Source: Treponema sp. | GTDB lineage: Bacteria > Spirochaetota > Spirochaetia > Treponematales > Breznakiellaceae | Assembly: GCA_009786715.1 (NCBI GenBank) | Contig: WQRN01000002.1 | Location: 1-52,489 of the forward strand | DNA: 52,489 nucleotides | Direction: 5' to 3' | In this document: piece after piece, positions 16,163-25,613 of the stretch | Numbering within the stretch: the first letter of the stretch is position 1 | Layout: each line of letters starts with the position of its first letter | Notes under the pieces: generated by a model | What the model saw: the letters and a program-made list of their open reading frames with translations, nothing else | Told to the model about the DNA's origin: nothing | Databases searched by the model: none | Translations under genes and position numbers: made by a program

Positions 16163-18676
16163 TTACCTGTTCTTAGGCAGATATATATTGAGCTTTTCTA
16201 TGACTTCGTTAAAATCCAGAGGTTTCCCGATATGGTTGTCCATTCCCGCTTCAAGGCACCTTTCAATGTCCTCTCTGAAAACATTTGCGGTCATGGCGAT
16301 AATACGTACATTCTTTGCGTGCTCGTTATCCAGCGCCCGGATTTTTCGCGTTGCGTTGTAACCGTCCATTACAGGCATTTGCACGTCCATAAAAACCATA
16401 TCGTATTTGGCGGGATTCTTCGAAAAGATATTAACCGCTTCTTCCCCGTTTTCGGCGCAGTCAATCAAGATTCCAGTCGGTTCCAAAAGCGACATAACAA
16501 TATCCCTGTTAATTTCAACGTCTTCAACAAGGAGAATTTGTTTCCCCTTGAACATTCCGTTGATATCTTTTTTCATCTCTTTAACTTTTTTACGATCTAT
16601 TCCAAGAGCTTCATTAATGACATTCGCGATACACGACGGGAAAAGCGGTTTTGAAAGGAACTTGTCAACGCCCGCTTCTCTTGCTTCTTTTTCCACAATC
16701 GACCACTCAGCCGCGGTAATCATTATAACCACCGATTTTGCGGATTCATGATGGGCTTTTAATTCGGCTGTAAGCTGTATTCCGTCCATACCGGGCATTT
16801 TCCAGTCAATAAAGTAAATATGGTATAAACCTTTTTCTTCAACAAATTTAATCGCGTCATATCCGCTTGACGCCGTATCGCAGTGCACTTGAAACACTTT
16901 TGAAATATCCTTGAAATAGTCGAGTATATACGGATCATCGTCTACAACAAGAATACGCACATTGCTCAGATTTATATCTTCCGATAAAAGTCCTTTATGC
17001 AAAGAAGTTTTTCCGCGTTTCATTTGAACTGTAAAGAAAAAAGTAGAACCTCTGCGGTACTCAGACACCACCCATATCTTTCCGCCCATCAATTCTACAA
17101 TGCTTTTAGAAATCGGGAGCCCGAGGCCTGTGCCGCCGTATTTGCGGGTCGTGCTGCTTTCCGCCTGTTCAAAGGAAGTAAAAATGCGTTTTTGCTGTTC
17201 GGCAGTCATACCTATGCCGGTATCGGAAACAGAAAATTGAATTGTGCATATACCGTCAATTTCTTCGATAAAGCGCGTATCAAGATGGATTGAACCGTGT
17301 TCGGGAGTAAATTTAATCGCGTTGCCGAGAAGATTTGTAATAACCTGCGCAAGCCTGTGATCGTCTCCTATAATTTCAGCCGGAATATTACGATCGATAT
17401 GCACGGTAAGTTTAAGATCTTTTTCATCTATGCGGAAATTTACAACATTAACAATCCGCTGAAGCATTTTTTCAAAATCAAACTCACAAGGAGAGAGGTC
17501 GAACTTATTCGCCTCGATTTTGGACATATCCAGAATGTCATTTATTACACCTAACAAATGATTCGACGCGTCTTCTATTTTGTTAAAACAGCGATCCTTT
17601 TTATCAACCTCGGCGGATGTTTTGCCGATTGTAGTCATGCCTATAATCGCGTTCATAGGCGTGCGAATTTCGTGGCTCATGTTAGCGAGGAACTGGCTCT
17701 TGTGCTTTGAATCCCTGTCCGATTTGTTCCTTGCGGCGTCGATGCGAATGAGAATAAAAGCAAGAACAACGGCAAAGAAAGAACCAAACGCGAATAGAAT
17801 TAAAGCCATGCTTGAAATGCTTTTATAAAAATGGCTTTCCGGCGTTAAAAGAGCGAGATACCAGCCGTTGGGAAGACGTTTTACATAAACCACATTTTTT
17901 TCGCCTTTCCAGTTAACAAGCGGCCGTTCTACAATATCAATTCCCGCCGCGATATCATTGGCAAAAACCGACATGGGCATATCGGCATCGTAAAGACTCC
18001 TGCCTATGTAATCGGAATTTGTATGAGAAATTATTTTTAAATCCTGACTTATCACTATACCGTAACCGCCGCGTTCCATGGCGATATCAAGAATTTTTTC
18101 TCCGATGTCTTTTATATTAACATTTAAGCATATAACCCCGAGCCGTTTGTCATTATTATCATGAATGCAGCGCGCGTAAGTAATAATTATATTACCGTTC
18201 AAAACGCTTTCATACGGCGGGGTTTCGATAAGAATACCGCAGTTTGATACAGCCGCGTTAAACCACGGCCTTGACTGCGGGTCAAAATCCTCCGGGATTT
18301 CACCGCTGCCGATAAAGAGGGGATCTCCGAACGCTTCAAAATAACCGTACATCTCCAGCCCGTTCAGCACGCGCGAGCCTGAGAAATGCAGATAGTTTGT
18401 AATATCCTTTGTATAGTTTTCAATGGCTTCGGCGGAATCGCCGCGGATAAGCATATTTCTGATTGTTTGAGAAAATCCCTGAAGCAGCATCCTCGGCTCA
18501 AGAAGATCAGCTTCCAGCTGAGTCTGAGCAAATGAAAAAACGCTTTCCGCGTTGCTTACAAGGCTTTTATGCACTATATCGCGCATAAAAAAGTAACTTA
18601 AAACAACCATCGCCGTAAACGCTAAAGCGGTAAAAATTAACTGAATATAAAGCGGCCGGCTTGACATAATTTTCAT
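16163..18676 (-). CDS. Hybrid sensor histidine kinase with Cache sensor and two receiver domains
   Basis: 837-residue inner-membrane two-component protein. A membrane helix (about residues 10-30) and a second one (about 285-310) bracket an extracytoplasmic Cache-type sensor containing RPWFNAAV and YGIVISQD. Then come HisKA with FLANMSHEIRTPMNAIIGM (phosphoacceptor His about 335), HATPase with NLLGNAIKFTP, SDTGIGM and GGTGLGLPI, a first receiver (VVDDDP, phospho-Asp in FIDWKMPGMDG) and a second receiver (LVEDVEINR, MDVQMPVMDGY). The start is the ATG at 18676, with TTGAGG seven bases upstream; a TTG four codons earlier is an alternative. No Hpt or output partner is adjacent. Confidence 0.92.
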   Translation of the reverse strand: MKIMSSRPLYIQLIFTALAFTAMVVLSYFFMRDIVHKSLVSNAESVFSFAQTQLEADLLEPRMLLQGFSQTIRNMLIRGDSAEAIENYTKDITNYLHFSGSRVLNGLEMYGYFEAFGDPLFIGSGEIPEDFDPQSRPWFNAAVSNCGILIETPPYESVLNGNIIITYARCIHDNNDKRLGVICLNVNIKDIGEKILDIAMERGGYGIVISQDLKIISHTNSDYIGRSLYDADMPMSVFANDIAAGIDIVERPLVNWKGEKNVVYVKRLPNGWYLALLTPESHFYKSISSMALILFAFGSFFAVVLAFILIRIDAARNKSDRDSKHKSQFLANMSHEIRTPMNAIIGMTTIGKTSAEVDKKDRCFNKIEDASNHLLGVINDILDMSKIEANKFDLSPCEFDFEKMLQRIVNVVNFRIDEKDLKLTVHIDRNIPAEIIGDDHRLAQVITNLLGNAIKFTPEHGSIHLDTRFIEEIDGICTIQFSVSDTGIGMTAEQQKRIFTSFEQAESSTTRKYGGTGLGLPISKSIVELMGGKIWVVSEYRRGSTFFFTVQMKRGKTSLHKGLLSEDINLSNVRILVVDDDPYILDYFKDISKVFQVHCDTASSGYDAIKFVEEKGLYHIYFIDWKMPGMDGIQLTAELKAHHESAKSVVIMITAAEWSIVEKEAREAGVDKFLSKPLFPSCIANVINEALGIDRKKVKEMKKDINGMFKGKQILLVEDVEINRDIVMSLLEPTGILIDCAENGEEAVNIFSKNPAKYDMVFMDVQMPVMDGYNATRKIRALDNEHAKNVRIIAMTANVFREDIERCLEAGMDNHIGKPLDFNEVIEKLNIYLPKNR

Positions 18677-18695
18677 ATAATACCTCAACCCCTTA

Positions 18696-18725
18696 TTGTT
18701 TATAATAACCTTATCATATTATAAT
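18696..18725 (+). promoter_or_regulatory. argF promoter
   Basis: TTGTTT (18696-18701), 18-bp spacer and TATAAT (18720-18725), with 46 bases to the GTG start. This is a conventional leadered promoter, divergent from the sensor kinase. Confidence 0.5.
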
Positions 18726-18771
18726 ATAAGTGTTTTTGAGAGACATTTGCAGAAATAATTTGGAGGTTGTT

Positions 18772-19713
18772 GTGTCATTGTCATTATTTGGGAGATCTTT
18801 GCTGACTTTGCTGGATTTCACACCCGAAGAAATCCGGTATTTATTAAAATTATCCGAAAAATTGAAAAACGAAGCAAAGAGGGGAAAAATTAAACGGCGC
18901 TTTGAAGGCAAAACCCTTGCAATGCTTTTTGAAAAAAGATCTACGCGCACAAGATGCGCTTTTGAAACAGCTTTCGCCGAAGAGGGCGGGCATCCTGTAT
19001 TTCTCTCCACAGCGGACATTCAGCTCGGCGGAAAAGAATCTCTTGAAGACACTGCGCGCGTTCTTGGAAGGATGTTCAGCGCCATACAGTTCCGCGGATT
19101 TAAACAGGAAACCGCGGAAACTCTGGCGAAATATTCAAACGTGCCCGTATACAACGGACTTACAGATCTCTATCATCCCACTCAGGCGCTGGCGGATATT
19201 CTTACGCTGAAAGAGAATTTCGGCGAAGTGAGAGAAAGAACGTTATGCTATGTGGGCGACGGACGGAACAATGTAGCTACATCTCTTATGATCATTTGCG
19301 CAAAACTGGGTATAAATTTTACAATAATAACTCCTGATGAATTAAAACCTTTCGGCGAGATTCGGAATAAAATTGATTCATTAGCCGAAAAATCAGGCGC
19401 GGTAATTGCCGTTACATCCGATATAAACGCCGTAAAGGGCGCTGACGCGGTTTACACCGATGTCTGGGTGAGCATGGGCGAAGAAGAAAAAAAAGAAGAT
19501 CGCGTAAGATTATTAAAACCATATCAGGTAAATCAAAAACTGATGGATATGACAGGCAAAAAAGAAACCATTTTCCTTCACTGCCTTCCCGCGGTAAAAG
19601 GCGAAGAAGTCACAGCGGATGTAATCGACGGCCCGCAGAGCAAAGCCTGGGATCAGGCGGAAAACCGCAAACACACGATTAAAGCGGTAATGGCAGCGAC
19701 ATTGATTAAGTAA
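18772..19713 (+). CDS. argF: Ornithine carbamoyltransferase
   Basis: 313 residues. Transfers the carbamoyl group of carbamoyl phosphate to ornithine, making citrulline; it acts either in arginine synthesis or, reversed, in arginine catabolism. Motifs: EKRSTRTRCAFE (carbamoyl-phosphate binding), YHPTQALADI, VGDGRNNVA and the ornithine/catalytic HCLPA. I choose the GTG at 18772, with GGAGG five bases before it, because homologues begin just before LLTLLDFT; an upstream ATG would add 14 unrelated residues. No other arg gene is in the window. Confidence 0.94.
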   Translation: MSLSLFGRSLLTLLDFTPEEIRYLLKLSEKLKNEAKRGKIKRRFEGKTLAMLFEKRSTRTRCAFETAFAEEGGHPVFLSTADIQLGGKESLEDTARVLGRMFSAIQFRGFKQETAETLAKYSNVPVYNGLTDLYHPTQALADILTLKENFGEVRERTLCYVGDGRNNVATSLMIICAKLGINFTIITPDELKPFGEIRNKIDSLAEKSGAVIAVTSDINAVKGADAVYTDVWVSMGEEEKKEDRVRLLKPYQVNQKLMDMTGKKETIFLHCLPAVKGEEVTADVIDGPQSKAWDQAENRKHTIKAVMAATLIK

Positions 19714-19730
19714 AATTTGTGGACATGAAC

Positions 19731-19770
19731 CGCGGATTAGCGCGGATTTTTCAGATTAACACGGATTTAA
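19731..19770 (+). repeat. Four degenerate 10-bp tandem units
   Basis: Four consecutive 10-mers, CGCGGATTAG, CGCGGATTTT, TCAGATTAAC and ACGGATTTAA, share a CGGATT core. They fill the gap between argF and the J-domain gene, ending at the Shine-Dalgarno of the latter. Confidence 0.6.
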
Positions 19771-19782
19771 GAGGAGGGAGTT

Positions 19783-20238
19783 TTGGGGATTTTCGGCCGG
19801 CTTAGCAAAGTTATTAACAGTTACCTTAACGACTTTGAAAACGATACAAGCAGCAGGTTAAAATCTTCATCAATTTACCGGGATCCGGATTTAGATGCCG
19901 CTTACGAAGAGTTGGACGATTATTTAAACCGAAGGGAACCTCGGCAATCGGGGCAGCGGCGGCATGATTTTAATTTTGAATCTGAAAGACATGATACAAG
20001 AACGGCAGGAAAAAATTTGCCGCCTGAAGAACTGCGGGCGGATTTTGAAATACTCGGCGTTCCGTTCGGCGCGGATGATGATACCTGCAAAGCTGCATAT
20101 AAAAAACTTTTAAAGATTCACCATCCGGATCGCCATGCGGGGCATGAGGGAAATTATAAGAAGGCAACTGAAAAATCGGCAAAAATAAACGCGGCAGTTG
20201 ACAGAATTGAAAAGTGGCGCAAGACACAGGAGGGCTGA
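19783..20238 (+). CDS. J-domain (DnaJ-like) protein
   Basis: 151 residues with a TTG start preceded by GAGGAGGGAG. The C-terminal half (about residues 80-150) is a J-domain: FEILGVPFGADDDTCKAAYK, the invariant HPD in HHPDRHAG, and a final helix KSAKINAAVDRIEKW. The N-terminal half is charged and disordered-looking. There is no glycine/phenylalanine or zinc-finger region, so it is a class III J-protein that stimulates a DnaK-type ATPase in a specialised task. Two bases separate its stop from rnhA, implying co-transcription. Confidence 0.88.
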   Translation: MGIFGRLSKVINSYLNDFENDTSSRLKSSSIYRDPDLDAAYEELDDYLNRREPRQSGQRRHDFNFESERHDTRTAGKNLPPEELRADFEILGVPFGADDDTCKAAYKKLLKIHHPDRHAGHEGNYKKATEKSAKINAAVDRIEKWRKTQEG

Positions 20239-20240
20239 TA

Positions 20241-20720
20241 ATGGACGCATCTTTCAGAATTTATACAGACGGCGGATGCAGCGGCAACCCCGGCCCCGGC
20301 GGATGGGCGTATGTGATGGTGCAGCAGACTTCTCAGGGAAATGAAGTAATCGCCGAAGACAAAGGCGGAGATAAAGACACAACAAACAACAGGATGGAAT
20401 TAACCGCTGTAATCATGGCGTTACGCGCTTTAAAGACCATGCGCGCTTCACCGGATGCGAGCATACCGCGTCAGGCGCTTGTGATAACAGACTCGCAATA
20501 CGTGCAAAAAGGCATAACCGACTGGATAAAAACATGGAAACGCAATTCATGGAGAACAAGCGATAAATCCCCTGTTAAAAACAAAGAGCTATGGACAGAG
20601 CTCGATTCCCTAGCAAGCGAGTTCCCTCTTCAATGGGAATGGGTTAAGGGGCACGCGGGAAATGAATTTAATGAAAAATGCGACGCTATGACTCAGACCG
20701 CTATTGCTCAATTGAAATAA
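20241..20720 (+). CDS. rnhA: Ribonuclease HI
   Basis: 159 residues; cleaves the RNA strand of RNA-DNA hybrids using two metal ions. The catalytic acidic set is visible: Asp in YTDGGCSGNPGPGGWAY, Glu in NNRMELTAV, Asp in ITDSQYV, and the final Asp in NEKCDAMTQ; the assisting His is in VKGHAGNEFN. The start at 20241 has AGGAGG and follows the J-domain gene by two bases. Its last 20 bases overlap the 3' end of the convergent gene. RNase HII is also encoded in this window at 48.1 kb. Confidence 0.95.
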   Translation: MDASFRIYTDGGCSGNPGPGGWAYVMVQQTSQGNEVIAEDKGGDKDTTNNRMELTAVIMALRALKTMRASPDASIPRQALVITDSQYVQKGITDWIKTWKRNSWRTSDKSPVKNKELWTELDSLASEFPLQWEWVKGHAGNEFNEKCDAMTQTAIAQLK

Positions 20721-21111
20721 TTTTAATATTACTAAGTTCCCGCCGGTAGATAGACCCCAGATTGTTTAATAACTTAAGTTCTACAATTTTTTCATCGCCT
20801 TCTACGGTTACTGTCTGCTGCTGAAGATTATGCAGTTTTTCCCTGTCATCTTTCGCGATATACCATTGATGTTCGCCGGAAATTATTAAATCGTTAAAAA
20901 TGCCTGTTCCTACAAGGCGTACTCTTCCTGTAACTTTTACAGAACGAACCTCGCCCAGATTTTCAGGCGGCTGTTTTCCGTTTGTCCCGAGAGTAAGCGT
21001 TCTCTCTTCATTGACAGGCTCAGGCGGCGGCACATTCTTTTCCTTTTTACCGCGCGCATAAAGCATTGTTACGCAAAGAAAGAGAGTGCAAAATAAAAAA
21101 ACAAAACGCAA
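20701..21111 (-). CDS. Small exported protein of unknown function
   Basis: 136 residues starting at a TTG one base after the stop of the metalloprotease gene, so it is probably translated by coupling. It has a signal peptide (FVFLFCTLFLCVTMLYARGK) with a charged GKKEK junction, a proline-rich spacer, and a mature domain with beta-strand character (VKVTGRVRLVGTG, VTVEGDEKIVELKLL). There is no lipobox at the cleavage site. The fold could be a small OB/beta-sandwich. It ends inside rnhA, overlapping that gene by 20 bases tail to tail. Confidence 0.65.
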   Translation of the reverse strand: MRFVFLFCTLFLCVTMLYARGKKEKNVPPPEPVNEERTLTLGTNGKQPPENLGEVRSVKVTGRVRLVGTGIFNDLIISGEHQWYIAKDDREKLHNLQQQTVTVEGDEKIVELKLLNNLGSIYRRELSNIKIISIEQ

Positions 21112-21112
21112 C

Positions 21113-22690
21113 TTATTTACCCGCTTTCTTCAGCTTCTTATGTTTCGAGCCGCCGGGAATAAAAATAAGTTCTTCTTCAGAATTAGCAGACCTGTTTCCT
21201 GCTGAACGCGACATTTCAAAATTTGAAGATATAGCTTTATAATCGCTGTATTCTGCTGAGAAAATGCTCTTATATATGCCGGCAGTAAATTGCACTCTCA
21301 GCCATTGAAAGAAAAGATTAACTGTAGCGTAATCATTCAATACTGAAGCCTGACTTTGACTGCCATAATTCCCCCATAAATAAAAGTTATCACCCTGGGA
21401 AATTAAAGTAGTAGGATCATTGTTATACCAGTCTACTCTGTCCTGGCTTACATTGCCTGAATACAAATATTCAGCCGCCGACGACAACCCTTCATCAAGC
21501 CATGTATCCATGACAGTATCTCTTATATCATTCATAATATAAAGTAAACTGGTAGTAAAATTCATCAGGTGCTGCATCTCATGAGCAAGCGTTTCATAAA
21601 ATGACGGTGAGCCGACCTCTTCAGGATAGATGTCAAGATAAATCATATCACATTGATTTGAACGATATTCAAGGGGAGAATCATCATTAAAAAAATTAAC
21701 CGCATGGAAGTACCCTGCAACGTATCCGCCGCCATCAACATAACCATCCCTGATATCTAAAAGCAATAATATTAATCTGCCATTTTCGTCTCCAAAATAA
21801 TCTGCTAGCTGCATTGTATCCATAATGCCAACGACTCCAAGATCGTATGTTGTAGAGAGAGCGCCTGCTACTTTTGTATATATATAATCTTTATATTCAT
21901 TCGCAACAGCAGTTGCCTGTGTTATTGTTATTCCATTTCCTTTTTCCACCCATACTTCGCAGCGGTCATTGTATGCCAAACATTCAGCTGTAAGCTCGTA
22001 ATATGAATCATTTGTGGCATCCTGAGCCCAGAATTTTTTCTCCGTTACAGAAGGCGCAACTGCTCTGGACGCTGTAAGACCGGATTTTATTGAACTTGTA
22101 AGGGTTTGATTATTTCCTCTGCGTTTAAAAAGATCCCCGGCATCGATACGGTAAGAATCAGGCATTTTAAACGAACTTCCGTTAAAAATACTCCTTGAAG
22201 GCGGCGTTTGCCCGGTAACAGTAACATTTTCATAATTACCGTTTAAATTTGTATTATAATTAAAAGCCAGAAGAGCGCCTCCAGCGGGGATATTTTCAGC
22301 ACTTACAGTATTTGTTCCTAAGCCGTAATACCAGATAGTTGCTCTATCAGCAGGAAGCGTTGACTGCGTTGATTGATTATATGAATATACGGCTTCGCCG
22401 GGATAAAGCGGAAAGACAGTATTATTGGATTTTAAATAATGAGCTTTAACGGTTTTTAAAACATTTTCATTTTTATACCCATATTGAGCGGTGGAATGCT
22501 GAACATAGTTGGCTGCATGCCATGTGCCAAATAGATTTGCCCACACAGATTCATCATCTGTTTGATTTGTATTTCCGTTATTATTATTGTTATTGTTATT
22601 ATTGTTATCTTCTTCCTCAAAGAGCCAGCACGAAAAAAACAAAAGAGATAAAATAAAAGCGATAACCGCGAAAATTGATAATTTTTTCAT
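21113..22690 (-). CDS. Lipoprotein zinc metalloprotease, M30-like
   Basis: 525 residues. The signal peptide ends in the lipobox LFFSC (Cys about 21), followed by acidic residues and a run of ten asparagines, a flexible tether. The catalytic part contains YETLAHEMQHLMNF, the HEXXH zinc motif followed by the H/MN context of hyicolysin-type M30 peptidases, and a downstream Glu in DTWLDEGLSSAAEYLY that fits the third zinc ligand. It is likely a surface-exposed protease acting on host or dietary protein. The C-terminus is basic (KHKKLKKAGK). GGGAG lies nine bases before the ATG. Confidence 0.82.
   Translation of the reverse strand: MKKLSIFAVIAFILSLLFFSCWLFEEEDNNNNNNNNNNGNTNQTDDESVWANLFGTWHAANYVQHSTAQYGYKNENVLKTVKAHYLKSNNTVFPLYPGEAVYSYNQSTQSTLPADRATIWYYGLGTNTVSAENIPAGGALLAFNYNTNLNGNYENVTVTGQTPPSRSIFNGSSFKMPDSYRIDAGDLFKRRGNNQTLTSSIKSGLTASRAVAPSVTEKKFWAQDATNDSYYELTAECLAYNDRCEVWVEKGNGITITQATAVANEYKDYIYTKVAGALSTTYDLGVVGIMDTMQLADYFGDENGRLILLLLDIRDGYVDGGGYVAGYFHAVNFFNDDSPLEYRSNQCDMIYLDIYPEEVGSPSFYETLAHEMQHLMNFTTSLLYIMNDIRDTVMDTWLDEGLSSAAEYLYSGNVSQDRVDWYNNDPTTLISQGDNFYLWGNYGSQSQASVLNDYATVNLFFQWLRVQFTAGIYKSIFSAEYSDYKAISSNFEMSRSAGNRSANSEEELIFIPGGSKHKKLKKAGK
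22577..22606 (-). repeat. Asn-codon microsatellite
   Basis: Ten consecutive AAT/AAC codons in the lipoprotein protease gene form a trinucleotide repeat of mixed units. Slippage would change tether length without breaking the frame. Confidence 0.7.
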
Positions 22691-22743
22691 AAAAATACTC
22701 CCAAATTAAAATAAACATAAAAACAGCTTTAATGCCTAAGACT

Positions 22744-22773
22744 ATTATATACCCTGGATCCGGTTTTTGTCTA
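22744..22773 (-). promoter_or_regulatory. Promoter of the lipoprotein protease gene
   Basis: TAGACA (22768-22773), an 18-bp spacer and TATAAT (22744-22749) on the minus strand, giving a leader of about 50 bases with a Shine-Dalgarno. Confidence 0.5.
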
Positions 22774-22791
22774 TTTTCTTTGTATAATATT

Positions 22792-25566
22792 TCAACGCCC
22801 GTGGCACATTTTATATTTTTTTCCGCTGCCGCAGGGACATGGATCGTTTCTGCCGACTTTAGGCTGGCTGCGAACTACCGTTGCGCCGTCCGGGCGGCTT
22901 GCTCTTTGCATCGCGGAGGCGGCGGATTGACCTTGCTGCGCCGCGGCAGGTGAACCCGCGAAAGAACCGATACTGTTGTGACTTGCGGATTGATTCGCTC
23001 CAATTGAACGGCTCATGGAGCGGCGCTGCCCGTCTTCAGCGATTTGTACTCGGATTAAATGAAGACGTGAGGCAATCTCCTGCCTGATTTCTTCTATCAT
23101 CCTTTCAAAAATCTGGAAACCTTCCACTTTGTATTCCGTAAGCGGATTTTTCTGCGCATAATGGCGGAGGTAAACAGCTTCTCTGAGCGCTTCCATGTTT
23201 TCAAGATGATCAAGCCATTTGCGGTCTACCGCGTTAAGATAGTTATCTCTGATTATTAAATTAAGATAATCTTGTCCTATGACACTTTCTTTGTCGACTA
23301 AATCTTTTTCAAGATCCGCGATAATATGGTTTTCCAGCGCTTCAGAATTTTTGAACTCTTTACTGTCAGGATCGGCTGAAAGAATATATCCAAACTTTGT
23401 ACGAAGCTGTTCTGTTAACTCTTTGAAAGCGGCCGCGGAATCATCCCTGTATTGCTTGTTGTAGTCATCGATAAAATCCGCCGTAATATCCGCCGTGGCG
23501 TCGTTTACGCGTTTTTTTAAATCGTTATCAACAAGTATCGCGTCACGCTGTTCGTAAATGAACTTTCGCTGCTGATTCAATACATCGTCATATTCAAGGA
23601 GGTGTTTACGAATTTCGAAGTTGCGCTCTTCCACTTTCTTCTGCGCGTTTTCTATGCTTTTGTTAAGCATCGGATGGAAAATAGGCTCTCCGCCCGTCAT
23701 CCCGATTCTTGCCATTATATTTTTCATTTTTTCGCCGCCGAAAAGGCGCATAAGTTCATCATCCATCGATATAAAAAACCTGCTCTTCCCGGGATCACCC
23801 TGCCGCCCCGAGCGGCCGCGAAGCTGGTTATCAATACGCCTGCTTTCATGGCGTTCCGTGCCGATTACATACAAGCCGCCGAGCGATTTTACTTCTTCGT
23901 AATCCGATTTCCATTTTTCAACTTCTTCTTTAAAAGCCGCGGCGTATTGCTCTTCTGTCGCGCTTGTGCCTACCCTTCTTCGCGCCCGCGATTCCGGATT
24001 CCCGCCGAGTTTAATGTCCGTGCCGCGGCCTGCCATGTTAGTCGCTATTGTAACAGAGCCTTTCGCGCCGGCTTCGGCGATAATCAATGCTTCCCGCGCG
24101 TGGTTTTTTGCGTTTAACACTTCATGCTTTACACCCCTTCGCGAAAGCAAGGAAGAGATTTTTTCAGATTTTTCTATGGATACAGTTCCTACCAGCATTG
24201 GCTGGCCTTTTTTATTCGCTTCGGCAATTTCATCACATAACGCTTTGTACTTGTCCGACTCGTTAAGATAGACCATATCGTCTTCATCAAGACGCGCGAC
24301 AGGTTTGTTGGTTGGAACAACGACTACATCCAGTTTGTAAATTTTGCTAAACTCAACAGCTTCAGTATCCGCCGTTCCTGTCATGCCTGAGATTTTTTTG
24401 TAAAGCCTGAAATAGTTTTGAAAAGTGATTGTGGCAAGCGTTCTGTTGCGCTGTGCTATTTTTATGCGCTCCTTCGCTTCGATAGCCTGATGAAGCCCGT
24501 CGGAATATCTTCTGCCGTGCAGAATGCGTCCTGTAAATTCATCGACAATCTGAACCTGCCCGTCGTCTACAACATAATCAACATCAATATGAAAAAGTTT
24601 ATGCGCCCGCAGCGCTTGTGTAAAATAGTGAATGTATTCAAAGTTTTCTTCGTCTACAATCGCGCCTTTTATAAGGCTGCGTTTTTTTAAGACTTCTTCT
24701 ATGTTCGCATAACCCTGATTACTAAAAGAAATACTTTTATTTTTTTCGTTTATTTTATAATCGCCTATTACTTCTTCGCCGCGTGTTTCGTCGGGATATT
24801 CGCCGTTTTCTTTTTTTTCAACTTCTTTAAGCCCGCCTAAAAGTTTATCGACCTCGGCGAATTTAAACGTATCATCATCGGCGGCGCCTGAAATAATTAG
24901 AGGGGTACGCGCTTCGTCTATCAATATAGAATCGATTTCATCGACGATACAATAATTGTGCCCGCGCTGAACTCTGCTTTCCATATCGCGGTGCATATTA
25001 TCGCGAAGATAATCAAAACCAAATTCATTGTTTGTGCCGTAGGTAATATCGCAGGCGTAATTTTCTTTTCGCTGCGCGTTATCCATGTGCGATAAAATGG
25101 TTCCGACTGTTAAACCAAGATAGGAAAATATCGGCCTCATCCATTCCGCGTCACGGCTTGCAAGGTAATCGTTAACAGTAACGACATGAATGCCTTCGCT
25201 TGAAATTGCGTTAAGGTACGCGGAAGCGACGACCATCAGAGTTTTGCCTTCGCCGGTTTTTAACTCGGCAATTTTCCCGTGATGAAGAACGATAGAACCC
25301 ATCACCTGCGTATCGTACGGACGCTCTCCCAGCGTCCGAAGAGCGGCTTCTCTCGCCAGGGCAAACGCTTCAGGCAGAATACTGTCTAAAGTCTCGCCGT
25401 TTTTATATCTTTGACGGAAAATTTCTGTTTGGCGCGGATAATCCTGCGCCGGCAGAGATTTTGCCCAGCTTTCTTTTTCATTTACAGTTTTCAATATAGG
25501 TTGAAGGGCTTTTACATCCCGCTCCTGCTGGGAGCCGAACAAAGCCTTAAAAAACTTTTCAAGCAT
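22792..25566 (-). CDS. secA: Preprotein translocase ATPase SecA
   Basis: 924-residue motor of the general secretion pathway; it pushes unfolded preproteins through SecYEG. Seen in order: Walker A in [11 protein letters not shown] (about residue 100), the [16 protein letters not shown] block, the DEAD-like box in [20 protein letters not shown], helicase motif [23 protein letters not shown], and [12 protein letters not shown]. The C-terminal tail has a glutamine/alanine linker and the zinc motif [18 protein letters not shown] that binds SecB or ribosomes. The start has no Shine-Dalgarno; a -10 box ends six bases upstream. Length is typical of the family. Confidence 0.97.
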   Translation of the reverse strand: MLEKFFKALFGSQQERDVKALQPILKTVNEKESWAKSLPAQDYPRQTEIFRQRYKNGETLDSILPEAFALAREAALRTLGERPYDTQVMGSIVLHHGKIAELKTGEGKTLMVVASAYLNAISSEGIHVVTVNDYLASRDAEWMRPIFSYLGLTVGTILSHMDNAQRKENYACDITYGTNNEFGFDYLRDNMHRDMESRVQRGHNYCIVDEIDSILIDEARTPLIISGAADDDTFKFAEVDKLLGGLKEVEKKENGEYPDETRGEEVIGDYKINEKNKSISFSNQGYANIEEVLKKRSLIKGAIVDEENFEYIHYFTQALRAHKLFHIDVDYVVDDGQVQIVDEFTGRILHGRRYSDGLHQAIEAKERIKIAQRNRTLATITFQNYFRLYKKISGMTGTADTEAVEFSKIYKLDVVVVPTNKPVARLDEDDMVYLNESDKYKALCDEIAEANKKGQPMLVGTVSIEKSEKISSLLSRRGVKHEVLNAKNHAREALIIAEAGAKGSVTIATNMAGRGTDIKLGGNPESRARRRVGTSATEEQYAAAFKEEVEKWKSDYEEVKSLGGLYVIGTERHESRRIDNQLRGRSGRQGDPGKSRFFISMDDELMRLFGGEKMKNIMARIGMTGGEPIFHPMLNKSIENAQKKVEERNFEIRKHLLEYDDVLNQQRKFIYEQRDAILVDNDLKKRVNDATADITADFIDDYNKQYRDDSAAAFKELTEQLRTKFGYILSADPDSKEFKNSEALENHIIADLEKDLVDKESVIGQDYLNLIIRDNYLNAVDRKWLDHLENMEALREAVYLRHYAQKNPLTEYKVEGFQIFERMIEEIRQEIASRLHLIRVQIAEDGQRRSMSRSIGANQSASHNSIGSFAGSPAAAQQGQSAASAMQRASRPDGATVVRSQPKVGRNDPCPCGSGKKYKMCHGR

Positions 25567-25601
25567 GCAGGAAGTATATAGGAAAAAAAAAGATTAATCA
25601 A
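25567..25601 (-). promoter_or_regulatory. secA promoter, possibly leaderless
   Basis: TTGATT (25596-25601), 17-bp spacer containing a nine-T run, TATACT (25573-25578) and six bases to the ATG. It overlaps the divergent promoter of the ABC ATPase. Confidence 0.5.
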
Positions 25602-25613
25602 TATAATGTAATT
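25602..25613 (+). promoter_or_regulatory. -10 box of the oligopeptide ABC ATPase gene
   Basis: A perfect TATAAT (25602-25607) followed by six bases and the ATG at 25614. The -35 position holds only a poor match (TAGGAA), so activity may depend on other factors. No Shine-Dalgarno is present. Confidence 0.4.

Noticed and set aside
22881..24690. Several plus-strand ORFs antisense to secA
   Set aside because: They are shadows of a highly conserved coding sequence; none has a domain or start signal.
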